NCBI GenBank assembly: GCA_048393055.1
Contig: DBFJJS010000012.1
Span: forward strand, 124,001 to 188,000
Direction: 5' to 3'
Source of the DNA: Faeciplasma sp048393055
GTDB taxonomy: Bacteria; Bacillota; Clostridia; Oscillospirales; Ruminococcaceae
Length of the DNA stretch: 64,000 nucleotides
The translations under genes were made by a program, and so were the position numbers. The notes below the pieces were generated by a model. It did not search any database, was not told the DNA's origin, and saw only the letters and a list, made by a program, of their open reading frames with translations. Below are positions 25,128 to 33,596 of this stretch, piece after piece (the stretch's first letter is position 1; every line of letters starts with the position of its first letter).

Positions 25128-25874
25128 ATGTTACGAATTGAGCATTTGACCAAGACCTACGGAGAAAAGGTTGCGGCAAACGACGTCAGCCTGCATATAC
25201 AAAGGGGCGAGATATATGGCTTTATAGGTCACAACGGCGCCGGAAAGACTACGGTCATCAAGTCCTGCTGCGGGCTTTTGAACTTTGACAGCGGGGAGGC
25301 GTATATCGACGGTATTTCCATAAAGGAAAACCCGATGGAGTGCAAAAGAAGGCTTGCCTATCTGCCGGATAATCCTGATTTGTACGAATACCTGAGCGGA
25401 ATAAAATATTTAAATTTTGTTGCAGATGTTTACGGGGTTTCAAAGGAACAAAGAAAAGAGCGTATGGACAGGTATGCGGAGCTTTTGGGCATAGCGGGTG
25501 ACCTCGGGCAGCCGATATCCTCTTATTCTCACGGCATGAAGCAGAAGCTCGCGGTGATTTCCGCCCTTATTCACGACCCGAAGCTTATTATAATGGACGA
25601 ACCCTTTGTAGGGCTTGACCCGGTCGCGTCCCACCAGTTAAAGACCATAATGCGCGAGATATGCGACAGGGGAGGAGCTATCTTCTTCTCTACGCACGTT
25701 TTGGAGGTGGCGGAAAAGCTCTGCGACAAGATAGCCATCATAAAGTCGGGGAAAATCGTAGCGGACGGCAGGATGGAGGACATCAAGGGCGATAGCTCGC
25801 TTGAGGATGTGTTCTTAGAGCTTACCGAAAACCCAGGGAACAAAGAGGACAGCGGGGGGAGCGCAGATGAATAG
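25128..25874 (+). CDS. ABC transporter ATP-binding protein (export-type)
   Basis: The 248-residue ATPase has Walker A GHNGAGKTT (34-42), a C-loop SYSHGMKQK (132-140) in which the classical LSGGQ is degenerate but typical for ABC-2-like exporters, Walker B LIIMDEP (153-159), D-loop GLDP and switch His190 in FSTHVLE. It overlaps the permease by 8 bp and shares its promoter. The downstream partner and the lack of a solute-binding gene argue for an exporter. The transported molecule is unknown. Confidence 0.92.
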   Translation: MLRIEHLTKTYGEKVAANDVSLHIQRGEIYGFIGHNGAGKTTVIKSCCGLLNFDSGEAYIDGISIKENPMECKRRLAYLPDNPDLYEYLSGIKYLNFVADVYGVSKEQRKERMDRYAELLGIAGDLGQPISSYSHGMKQKLAVISALIHDPKLIIMDEPFVGLDPVASHQLKTIMREICDRGGAIFFSTHVLEVAEKLCDKIAIIKSGKIVADGRMEDIKGDSSLEDVFLELTENPGNKEDSGGSADE

Positions 25875-27483
25875 AGAAACACTGAGCGCCGGGCGCGCTG
25901 TAAGACTCCTTATCGGGATAAGATTTCAGGGGCTTTTGAACTCCATGACTCGTTCGTCAAAGGGAAAGCCCGGGAAAACCGCCGGCAGGATCATTGTCAT
26001 GGGGCTTTTGTATTTATACGTTGCGGCGATATTCATTGTGATGTTCGGCGGAATGTTCCTGGGTCTGACGGCGCTTAACGATATGGGAATAGGCTGGATG
26101 TATTTTGCCGTTTACGCGCTTATCGGGCTTGCTCTTATGATAGTAGGAAGCGCGGCGCTGGCTAAAACCCAGATTTTCGACGCTAAGGACAACGACCTGC
26201 TGCTTTCCATGCCGATACCGTCGTCCGCGATAGTTACTTCGAGAATGCTCATGCTGGTAATTGTAAATCTTGCATATCTTCTTTTGGTTATGCTTCCCGC
26301 AGGAGTTGTGTGGGGAGTAATGATAGGATTCAGCCTTGCCGGCGCGGCAGCGTTCATACTTTTGTCGGCGGGACTTCTGCTTTTGTCTGTGGCGCTTGGT
26401 ATCTTTATGGGATGGGTAATAGCTCTTATTTCCCGCCGCGCAAGAAACAAGGCTGTTATAACGATGCTCTTTACGCTGGCGTTTCTGGCGGTATACATGG
26501 TTGTGTACTTCGGAGCCCAGCAGTATATAGAGGCATTTATAGCAAACGGCGAGCAGATTGCCCAAGCGCTTAGGACAGTGGCTCCGCTTTACTGGTTCGG
26601 AGCTGCGGTGTCGGATGGGAACGTCGTTTTCCTTCTCCTTGCGCTGCTTATCTGCATAGTCCCGTTTGCTCTGGCGTTTTATATAATTTCGAGGACCTTT
26701 TCAAAAATCGTCTCCGGATCGAAGGAAGCCGTTCGCGTCAAGGAAAAAAAGACAAGGCTGTCGGTTAGCTCTGTTGGAGGGGCGCTTCTCAAAAGAGAGT
26801 TTTCAAGGCTTTTTTCCAGCGCCACATACCTGACGAACTCCGGCGTCGGTCTGATACTTGCCGTTATAGCGGTAGTATTTCTTGTAATCGAGTCGGGCAG
26901 GATACAGCAGGTGCTTGCGCAAAGCGAAATACCCATGATAATAATTTCCGGGCTTATGCTTGCCGCCATCATGTTTTTGATAGGCATGGTCATGTTTACA
27001 AGCGCGTCGGTGTCGATAGAGGGCAAGAACCTCTGGATTCTGCGCAGCCTGCCGGTAAGCACAAGGGAAATACTTATGGCAAAGCTTAAGCTGCACCTGT
27101 GGCTGACTCTTCCCGTAGCCGTGCTGATGTGGCTTGCGGTGAACGTGTTCTTCTTTGCGGGAATATCGTTTTTGATAAGCTCATTATTGGTTACGGTATG
27201 CTACACTGTATTCACGGCGAATTTTGGGCTTGTCGAGAACCTTAAGCACCCGGTGCTCAACTGGGTGGACGAGTCCGCCGTGGTAAAGCGTGGGGCAAGC
27301 GCGACAATAACGGTTTTTGTAAACATGGGAATAAGCATAGCAATGATGATAGTTATGAGCGTAGTATCAGTGGATATGCTTGATTTAGCTGTTGCGATAT
27401 TGGCTGTTGTCATGGCTGCGCTTGCTGTGCTGACCCACAGATGGATAATGACAAAGGGCGTCAGGCGGTTTGAGGAGCTGTAA
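25867..27483 (+). CDS. ABC transporter permease
   Basis: The 538-residue integral membrane protein has at least ten hydrophobic segments in two blocks, separated by a charged cytoplasmic stretch (about residues 285-305, VKEKKTRLSVSS). It starts inside the ATPase gene (ATG at 25867). The pattern, with segments near 38-60, 78-97, 120-145 and so on, fits large ABC-2-type permeases of Firmicutes, but no specific family is recognised. Transport substrate unknown. Confidence 0.82.
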   Translation: MNRETLSAGRAVRLLIGIRFQGLLNSMTRSSKGKPGKTAGRIIVMGLLYLYVAAIFIVMFGGMFLGLTALNDMGIGWMYFAVYALIGLALMIVGSAALAKTQIFDAKDNDLLLSMPIPSSAIVTSRMLMLVIVNLAYLLLVMLPAGVVWGVMIGFSLAGAAAFILLSAGLLLLSVALGIFMGWVIALISRRARNKAVITMLFTLAFLAVYMVVYFGAQQYIEAFIANGEQIAQALRTVAPLYWFGAAVSDGNVVFLLLALLICIVPFALAFYIISRTFSKIVSGSKEAVRVKEKKTRLSVSSVGGALLKREFSRLFSSATYLTNSGVGLILAVIAVVFLVIESGRIQQVLAQSEIPMIIISGLMLAAIMFLIGMVMFTSASVSIEGKNLWILRSLPVSTREILMAKLKLHLWLTLPVAVLMWLAVNVFFFAGISFLISSLLVTVCYTVFTANFGLVENLKHPVLNWVDESAVVKRGASATITVFVNMGISIAMMIVMSVVSVDMLDLAVAILAVVMAALAVLTHRWIMTKGVRRFEEL

Positions 27484-27500
27484 GCAAACCGGCATAGGTA

Positions 27501-27533
27501 AAAAACGGTTCGGAGTATTCCGAGCCGTTTTTA
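27501..27533. terminator. Bidirectional terminator
   Basis: CGGTTCGGA pairs with TTCCGAGCCG (about 27506-27528), flanked by A5 and T5, between the converging permease and HtrA genes. Confidence 0.85.
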
Positions 27534-27553
27534 TTTGCTGTTTTATTTATATG

Positions 27554-29125
27554 TTATATGCGCACAGCCTTGCGGGTTGTAATCTCGTCTGAGGACGGGT
27601 CAATCCCGAATTCATCGTCCGCGCCGCCAAGGTTTCCGTCCTGACCGAACTCATCGTCGCCCCCAAAGCCGCCGTCCCTGTCGGGAAGCTCCGGTCTCAC
27701 GTTTTCCTCGGGCTGTATTGAGGAGTCGCTTGGCATGAGCTTAAAGGTTATTTCAAACTCCTCCCATTCTCCCTGCATATTCAGCCTCAGCACGCTCGCG
27801 GTGACGCTGTCGCCCGCGCTGAGCGATTCTATCGCACTGTATACGTCCTCCGCCGAGCGCACCTCAATGCCGTTCATTTCGGTTATAACGTCGTTGATCT
27901 GCAGGTCAGTGTTCGCAACGTCGCAGCTTTGGTCAATCTCGGCGATGTGCAGTCCCGCAGGTATGCCGTAAACGTTTGCTATAGTATCTGAAACCTCATA
28001 GAAGCTTATTCCTACCTTCGGGCGTCCCAAAACTGAGCCGGTTTCTATGAGCTGCTCGAGTATCGGCTTTGCCGCCTCCATTGAAATTGCAAATCCGATG
28101 TTGTCGTACTCCACCGATTCGATTTTAGAGGAGGTTATTCCTACTACCTGCCCCCACATGTTAAACAGAGCGCCGCCGGAGTTCCCGGGATTAATTGCAG
28201 CGTCGATCTGAATGCAGCTTATGCTCATGGTAGAGGCGTTGCTCTGGATCATCCTGTCAAGTCCCGAAACTACCCCGGTGGTGACTGTTCCCTCAAGTCC
28301 CGCAGGGGTGCCGAGGGCAACCACCTGTTCGCCGAGCTCAAGCTCGCTCGAGTCCCCAAACTGGGCGGGGGTAAGGCCGGTAGCGTTGATCTTGATTATC
28401 GCAAGATCCGACGCCTGATCGCTTCCTATAACGGTGGCGTTGTACTCAGTTCCGTCCTGAAGCCTTACGATAATGGCAAGCTGGGCGTCGTCTATTACGT
28501 GAGCGTTTGTAATGATATAGCCGTCCTCCGTCATGATAATTCCGGAGCCCTGTCCGTATGCCCCGAATACGGTGTTATCGATATACACCTCGATGGTGAC
28601 TATGGACGGGGAGCAAAGCTTCGCCACCCCCTCTACGGTGTATCTTCCGTCGGGCTGATAGTACTTGTCGTCCGCCTGCGGATGAGAGGTTACGGGTATA
28701 GTAAACGACTGAAAATTTCCTCCTCCATCCAGCATGTTGGTTATCCATCCTCTTCCGAAGACGAGCCTTGCCGTGACAAAGAACAATACGACAAATATTA
28801 AAAGCAGTGAAATCAGCATCTTTATAAAAAGATGGCTGTTTTTTTTCAACGATTCCACCGGCTTTGGCAGATAGTCGAGATTTTGAGCCTCTGCAAACGC
28901 CATATCCCTGATTTCTTCTATTATCCGTGCGCTCTCCTCAGAGGAGCGGGACGAGCTTTCGTCTGTCTGCCCGGGCTGCCGCAACGAAACGGTGCTGTCG
29001 GAAGCGGCTTCACAAGAGGCTTTCTCAACAGACAAAGTTTCGGGAGCAGGCGCTGCCTCAACGCCGTTTGCCGGCTCTTGGACGGGAGTCTCCGATGCGG
29101 TTGAATTTGTGTCCTTATCTAACAT
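27554..29125 (-). CDS. Membrane-anchored HtrA/DegP-like S1C serine protease with PDZ domain
   Basis: The 523-residue protein has an acidic/Ser-rich cytoplasmic N-terminus (1-90), one membrane segment (about 99-121) and a trypsin-like domain with complete triad His209 (ITNAHVID), Asp240 (SDLAIIKI) and Ser316 (NPGNSGGAL). A PDZ domain (about 355-460) and an acidic Gly/Asp tail follow. HtrA proteases degrade or refold misfolded extracytoplasmic proteins during envelope stress. It is the third gene of an operon with a response regulator and an acidic membrane protein, which suggests stress-responsive control. Confidence 0.92.
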   Translation of the reverse strand: MLDKDTNSTASETPVQEPANGVEAAPAPETLSVEKASCEAASDSTVSLRQPGQTDESSSRSSEESARIIEEIRDMAFAEAQNLDYLPKPVESLKKNSHLFIKMLISLLLIFVVLFFVTARLVFGRGWITNMLDGGGNFQSFTIPVTSHPQADDKYYQPDGRYTVEGVAKLCSPSIVTIEVYIDNTVFGAYGQGSGIIMTEDGYIITNAHVIDDAQLAIIVRLQDGTEYNATVIGSDQASDLAIIKINATGLTPAQFGDSSELELGEQVVALGTPAGLEGTVTTGVVSGLDRMIQSNASTMSISCIQIDAAINPGNSGGALFNMWGQVVGITSSKIESVEYDNIGFAISMEAAKPILEQLIETGSVLGRPKVGISFYEVSDTIANVYGIPAGLHIAEIDQSCDVANTDLQINDVITEMNGIEVRSAEDVYSAIESLSAGDSVTASVLRLNMQGEWEEFEITFKLMPSDSSIQPEENVRPELPDRDGGFGGDDEFGQDGNLGGADDEFGIDPSSDEITTRKAVRI

Positions 29126-29146
29126 AGCACATGCCTTTCTGAACTA

Positions 29147-30226
29147 TCAATCGTCTTTTTTGCCAAGCAGCTTAACGGCGGCCGCGGCGGCTGCAACCAC
29201 TGCGCCGACCTTTATAAGCGTCTTTGTGTTTATTGTTATGACCCCTCTGCTTTTGCGCATGGGCGGGCGGGAGGATTCCCTTGCCTGCTCGGCTTTTTTG
29301 TAAAGCTCGGGGTATTTGTATGCGGGAGTTTCCTCCTCTGCAAAGTACCTGTCGTCATATTCATATGAAAAACCGCCGCTGTCCGATTCGCCGGCATTGG
29401 CAATTTCCATGGCGCTGACCGCCCGTTCCATATTGTCAAGCTTTTCGACAATTTCCGCAAGCTCTGCGCGAAGTGCCGCGTCCTCTGCGTCTATGTCCTT
29501 CATCGGCTGCAGCGCCTCCAGACCCGCTAAAATCGGATCCTGCTTGGGTGAAGCTTCGTTGTTAGTGGAGTCTTTCGCGTCTGTCTTTTCTTTTTCGGCT
29601 TCAGCGGCTTTTTCTGCGGCTGTTTCGGCGCGCTTTTTTTCTGCGTCCTCGTTGATGACTATTACGTCGTCTGCGTCTTCCTCGCTCTCGGAAGGCTTAT
29701 TTTCCGCGGCGTTTTTCTCAGGCTCTGCGGAGTATGTATTTTCAGGCTCGCTCCGGCTTGCCTTAAAATCGTCTGATTCGGGCAGACCGTCTGTTTGATC
29801 GGCGGTGACTTCGCCGTTTTCCTGCTGCCCTGGCGCATACAAGCGGTCGTACTCGCCGTTATCGCCTGATACGTCTTTAGCCAAGCTGTCCTGCGGAGTT
29901 GGTTCGCCGCTGTCAGGCGTCGTTTCGGCGTCTTTTGCCGCGTCAATGTTCTGCGGCGAGTCAGCGTCATCAGGCTGACGCTCATCATGCTGCTGCGCTT
30001 CTGAAGCCTTTTTATCCGAGTCTGCGCTCAAAGAGTCTGCGCTCGAAGAGTCTGCGCTCAGCTTTATGCTCAGACGTTCAAGCTCGTGCTCAGCCACGGC
30101 CTTCATTGCCTCGCGCTCTATTTCCGAGGTGATTGCCTGCGAAGCAAGCGCCTGTGCCGCCTGCCTTGCCATTTCCTCCTCCTGCCTTTTGGTAAGAGGA
30201 AATTCCTCGTCAAAGAAATCAATCAT
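29147..30226 (-). CDS. Acidic low-complexity protein with C-terminal membrane segment, function unknown
   Basis: I start at ATG 30226 (MIDFFDEEFPLT, 359 aa), 8 bp inside the end of the response regulator gene; an upstream in-frame start would add 14 residues. The protein is rich in Ala, Glu, Asp, Ser and Lys. Residues about 1-55 and 190-270 are strongly predicted-looking helices (REAMKAVAEHELERL; AAEKAAEAEKEK), with disordered Ser/Asp/Glu stretches between. ADSSSADSLSADS is a short internal repeat. The C-terminus has a hydrophobic Ala-rich segment (about 331-352, LIKVGAVVAAAAAAVKLLG) and ends KKDD. A tail anchor with a cytoplasmic acidic coil is my reading. No family is recognised. Confidence 0.65.
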   Translation of the reverse strand: MIDFFDEEFPLTKRQEEEMARQAAQALASQAITSEIEREAMKAVAEHELERLSIKLSADSSSADSLSADSDKKASEAQQHDERQPDDADSPQNIDAAKDAETTPDSGEPTPQDSLAKDVSGDNGEYDRLYAPGQQENGEVTADQTDGLPESDDFKASRSEPENTYSAEPEKNAAENKPSESEEDADDVIVINEDAEKKRAETAAEKAAEAEKEKTDAKDSTNNEASPKQDPILAGLEALQPMKDIDAEDAALRAELAEIVEKLDNMERAVSAMEIANAGESDSGGFSYEYDDRYFAEEETPAYKYPELYKKAEQARESSRPPMRKSRGVITINTKTLIKVGAVVAAAAAAVKLLGKKDD

Positions 30227-30941
30227 TGCCTTGCACCTTCCTGTTTGCAGTGTCTGTATTAAGCTCAAACTTATAGCCGACGCTCCACACCGTCTTGAGC
30301 GACCACTGGTCGGAAACCCCGTTCAGCTTTTCGCGCAGCCGCTTTATGTGGACGTCTATGGTCCTGGAGCCTCCGTAGTACTCAAATCCCCACACGTCGT
30401 CTAAAAGCTGGTCCCTGTTGAAAACCGTGTTGGGATGCGAAGCAAGATAGTACAAAAGCTCAAGCTCCTTGGGAGGGGTGTCAAGTACCTTACCCCTGAC
30501 CGCAAGCTCGTAGCGGTTCATATTTATGTCCAGACCATCGTAGTGAATTTCCTTAATGTCGTTGTCCGGATGGGACATGCTCGTCCTCCTGAGGACCGCC
30601 TTTACCCTTGCTATTACCTCTTTGACGTCGAACGGCTTTACTATGTAATCATCCGCTCCGAGCTCGAGACCCAGCACCTTGTCAAATATTTCTGATTTTG
30701 ATGTTATATATATCAGCGGAATGTCTGATTTTTTTCTCACCTCACGGCATATCTGCCAGCCGTCGATTCCCGGGAGCATTACATCTAAAAGTATTATATC
30801 CGGCTTAAGTGCGGAGAATTTAACGAGACCTTCCTCGCCGTCGTTTGAAACAATGACGCTGTAGCCTTCCTTTTCGAGACAGAGACGCAAAAGCTCGCAG
30901 ATATTTCTGTCACTGTCAATAATCATTACTTTGCCGTTCAA
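30219..30941 (-). CDS. OmpR/PhoB-family response regulator (no kinase adjacent)
   Basis: The receiver domain has the acidic pocket (IIDSD, 7-11), phospho-acceptor Asp53 in LLDVMLPG, and Lys in IVKPF. A winged-helix DNA-binding domain (about 135-232) has the PhoB-type PPKELELLYYLASHPNTVFNRDQLL and RTIDVHIKRLREKL. The start is TTG 30941, preceded by AAAGGAG with about 8 bp spacing; the in-frame ATG 36 bases earlier lacks a site and would start inside the promoter leader. No histidine kinase is adjacent, so the signal source is unknown. It heads an operon with the acidic protein and HtrA protease. Confidence 0.9.
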   Translation of the reverse strand: MNGKVMIIDSDRNICELLRLCLEKEGYSVIVSNDGEEGLVKFSALKPDIILLDVMLPGIDGWQICREVRKKSDIPLIYITSKSEIFDKVLGLELGADDYIVKPFDVKEVIARVKAVLRRTSMSHPDNDIKEIHYDGLDINMNRYELAVRGKVLDTPPKELELLYYLASHPNTVFNRDQLLDDVWGFEYYGGSRTIDVHIKRLREKLNGVSDQWSLKTVWSVGYKFELNTDTANRKVQGND

Positions 30942-30979
30942 TGGTGATAGCTCCTTTCTAAAATTAATTATACACATTC

Positions 30980-31008
30980 ATTATAATGCCTATAATTAAA
31001 TATTTCAA
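30980..31008 (-). promoter_or_regulatory. Promoter for the response regulator-HtrA operon
   Basis: On the minus strand TTGAAA (31008-31003), 17 bp, and TATAAT (30985-30980). This is part of a gene-free gap of about 345 bp (30942-31286) shared with the groES promoter and CIRCE; the rest is A/T-rich with no further gene. Confidence 0.75.
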
Positions 31009-31181
31009 GATATATCTGTTGCAAAATAATTAAGAAATAAAAAAACGGTCTTTTTTATTTGTATCGCGTTAATCATTCAGAAACAGATAGCACTCTACAA
31101 TCAAGTTTGCTAAATTTTTTTCCTGACAAAAGGTCGTTATTGTGCATAACGATGAAATTCAGCAATAGTGACATTTATTGC

Positions 31182-31209
31182 TTGATTTTTTTTTACACCA
31201 TGCTAAAAT
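31182..31209 (+). promoter_or_regulatory. Promoter for groES-groEL
   Basis: TTGATT (31182-31187), 16 bp, and TAAAAT (31204-31209), immediately upstream of the CIRCE operator. Confidence 0.5.
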
Positions 31210-31213
31210 ATAT

Positions 31214-31240
31214 TTAGCACTCAGGAGCAATGAGTGCCAA
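31214..31240 (+). promoter_or_regulatory. CIRCE operator (HrcA binding site)
   Basis: TTAGCACTC (31214-31222), 9-base spacer, and GAGTGCCAA (31232-31240). The left arm is perfect; the right arm has one change from GAGTGCTAA. This is the classical heat-shock operator bound by HrcA. hrcA is not in the window. Confidence 0.92.
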
Positions 31241-31286
31241 CGACGATGTAAATAATTTAGATAAAGCCATAAAGGAGGAACTTTTT

Positions 31287-31571
31287 ATGACACTCAAACC
31301 CTTGTTTGACCGTGTAGTAGTAAAGATGACGGAGGCAGAGGAAACCACCAAGAGCGGAATTATCCTCACGGGCTCCGCAAAGGAGAAGCCTCAGCTTGCC
31401 GTTGTGGTAGCGGTAGGAGACGGCTCTGAGCGCGACGGAAAGACCACCAGCATGAAGGTCTCCGTAGGCGACAAGGTTCTTTTGTCCAAGTACTCGGGAA
31501 CGAACGTAAAGGTTGACGGAGTTGAATACATTATTGTAAACATGTCGGATATTCTCGCAATAGCGGAGTAG
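31287..31571 (+). CDS. groES: Co-chaperonin GroES (Hsp10)
   Basis: I start at ATG 31287 (MTLKPLFDRVVVK, 94 aa), which has AAAGGAGGA at 6 bases; earlier in-frame starts lie in the leader inside CIRCE. The mobile loop (TTKSGIILTGSAKEKPQ) and the VDGVEYIIVNMSDILAI tail are typical. GroES caps the GroEL chamber in the cytoplasm. It is followed by groEL at 118 bp and is controlled by CIRCE. Confidence 0.95.
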   Translation: MTLKPLFDRVVVKMTEAEETTKSGIILTGSAKEKPQLAVVVAVGDGSERDGKTTSMKVSVGDKVLLSKYSGTNVKVDGVEYIIVNMSDILAIAE

Positions 31572-31689
31572 TGCGGTCGTAATTTAACTGCTGCGGGCGG
31601 CGGCAGAACGGTAAGCCGCCAAAAAATTTCGATTGAAAGGAGTCTGTGCAAACAGAGGTCTTTGCACAGGCAAAGGTGAGGTAAATATT

Positions 31690-33321
31690 ATGGCAAAGGA
31701 AATTATCTACGGCGAGGAAGCAAGAAAAGCTCTTCAGGCAGGTATTGACAAGCTCGCCGATACAGTAAAAATCACACTTGGTCCTAAGGGCAGAAACGTA
31801 GTTTTAGACAGGACGTACGGTCTTCCGCTCATAACCAACGACGGCGTTACAATTGCTAAGGAAATCGAGCTTGACGACACGTTTGAAAACATGGGCGCGC
31901 AGCTTATAAGAGAGGTTGCGACAAAGACAAACGACGCCGCAGGAGACGGTACTACTACGGCTACCGTGCTGGCTCAGGCGTTTGTAAGAGAGGGCATGAA
32001 GAATATTGCCGCAGGCGCAAATCCGATGGTACTCAAAAAAGGCATAAAGAAGGCTGTTGACGCAGCTGCCGACGCTGTTCTCAAGAACTCAAAGGCTGTT
32101 TCGGGAAGCGATGATATTCAGAGGGTCGCTACTGTTTCCTCCGGCGACGAGAGCGTAGGCAAGCTGATTGCCGAAGCGATGGAAAAGGTGACCTCAGACG
32201 GTGTTATCACTATCGAGGAATCCAAGACCGCTGAGACCTACAGCGAGGTAGTAGAGGGTATGCAGTTTGACAGAGGCTACATCACCCCTTACATGGTAAC
32301 AGACACAGACAAGATGGAGGCTGTTCTCGACGACGCCTACATTCTTGTTACCGATAAGAAAATATCGTCCATTCAGGATATACTTCCTCTGCTCGAGGAT
32401 ATCGTAAAGTCCGGCAAGAAGCTGCTTATAATCGCAGAGGATCTTGAGGGCGAAGCGCTTTCGACAATCCTTATCAACAAGCTCAGGGGAACGTTTACAT
32501 GCGTTGCCGTTAAGGCTCCCGGCTTCGGAGACAGAAGGAAGGAAATGCTCAGGGATATTGCAACCCTCACCGGCACCGATGTTATAAGCGAGGAGCTGGG
32601 CTATGAGCTTAAGGATACCACAATAAACGATCTCGGAAGAGCAAGACAGGTAGTAGTTTCCAAAGAAAATACTATTATAGTCGACGGCGGAGGAGATCCC
32701 GAGGAGATAAAGGCAAGAGTTGCTCAGATAAGAGCGGAGATTGAGAACACTACTTCAGATTATGACAGAGAGAAGCTTCAGGAGAGGCTTGCAAAGCTTG
32801 CCGGCGGCGTAGCTGTCCTCAGGGTAGGCGCTGCCACTGAGGCTGAAATGAAGGAAAAGAAGCTCAGGGTAGAAGACGCGCTTGCAGCTACAAAGGCGGC
32901 AGTAGAGGAAGGCATCGTAGCCGGAGGCGGAACAGCTCTTATCAACGCTATTCCCGCCGTGGAAAAGATCATACCCACCCTTGACGGCGATGAAAAAACC
33001 GGAGCTAAGATAGTTCTCAAGGCTCTTGAAGAGCCCGTAAGGCAGATAGCTGCCAACGCAGGTCTCGACGGAAGCGTTATCATAGACAAGATCCGTAGGT
33101 CGAGAAAAGTAGGCTACGGCTTCGACGCTTACAACGAGGTTTACACTGACATGATTTCTGCCGGAATTGTAGACCCGACCAAGGTAACCCGCTCTGCACT
33201 TCTGAACGCGGCGTCCTGCGCTGCAATGGTTCTCACTACTGAGAGTCTTGTAGGAAACAAGAAGGAGAATAATCCTCCTGCACCGGCGTCAGCACCTGCG
33301 GGAATGGGCGGAATGTATTAA
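31690..33321 (+). CDS. groEL: Chaperonin GroEL (Hsp60)
   Basis: I start at ATG 31690 (MAKEIIYGEEAR, 543 aa). The protein is complete, with the ATP-binding LGPKGRNVV and NDGVTIAKEI near the N-terminus, the GDGTTTATVLA catalytic block, the apical-domain substrate-binding region and the usual Gly/Met tail (GMGGMY). GroEL forms a double-ring 14-mer that folds cytoplasmic proteins. It is second in the CIRCE operon. Confidence 0.97.
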   Translation: MAKEIIYGEEARKALQAGIDKLADTVKITLGPKGRNVVLDRTYGLPLITNDGVTIAKEIELDDTFENMGAQLIREVATKTNDAAGDGTTTATVLAQAFVREGMKNIAAGANPMVLKKGIKKAVDAAADAVLKNSKAVSGSDDIQRVATVSSGDESVGKLIAEAMEKVTSDGVITIEESKTAETYSEVVEGMQFDRGYITPYMVTDTDKMEAVLDDAYILVTDKKISSIQDILPLLEDIVKSGKKLLIIAEDLEGEALSTILINKLRGTFTCVAVKAPGFGDRRKEMLRDIATLTGTDVISEELGYELKDTTINDLGRARQVVVSKENTIIVDGGGDPEEIKARVAQIRAEIENTTSDYDREKLQERLAKLAGGVAVLRVGAATEAEMKEKKLRVEDALAATKAAVEEGIVAGGGTALINAIPAVEKIIPTLDGDEKTGAKIVLKALEEPVRQIAANAGLDGSVIIDKIRRSRKVGYGFDAYNEVYTDMISAGIVDPTKVTRSALLNAASCAAMVLTTESLVGNKKENNPPAPASAPAGMGGMY

Positions 33322-33352
33322 TAAGAACGCCTGATAAAGGCAGCATAAAAGC

Positions 33353-33391
33353 AAAATACCGATCCTATAATTTTGTAGGGTCGGTATTTTT
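33353..33391 (+). terminator. Terminator of groESL
   Basis: AAAATACCGA (33353-33362) pairs with TCGGTATTTT (33381-33390), with inner TCCTA/TAGGG pairing, followed by a T-run. Confidence 0.85.
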
Positions 33392-33516
33392 ATGTAGGCA
33401 ACATGTGATAAGTCGTGCTGTTTTTCGGATTCGGGTACGCTTTATGGAATATAAATTTTTTACTAAGACAAATTTTTTTGTGCAATATAACAATAGAGGT
33501 TTGTGAATTGTGTCAA

Positions 33517-33545
33517 TGGAAAATTTGCATGTAAACTGGTATGAT
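33517..33545 (+). promoter_or_regulatory. Promoter for CBM9-like protein A
   Basis: TGGAAA (33517-33522), 17 bp, and TATGAT (33540-33545). Its -35, spacing and flanks (AATGGAAA; GGTAT) recur in front of protein B. Confidence 0.55.
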
Positions 33546-33596
33546 AATAATATAGTATTTATAAATACTAAAATGATTGATTCGGAGGGGATATAT

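Noticed and set aside
26014..26565. Lys/Tyr-rich minus-strand ORF
   Set aside because: Shadow of the ABC permease gene, with no ribosome site.
29316..29798. Ser-rich plus-strand ORF
   Set aside because: Antisense of the acidic tail-anchored protein; caused by its biased codon composition.
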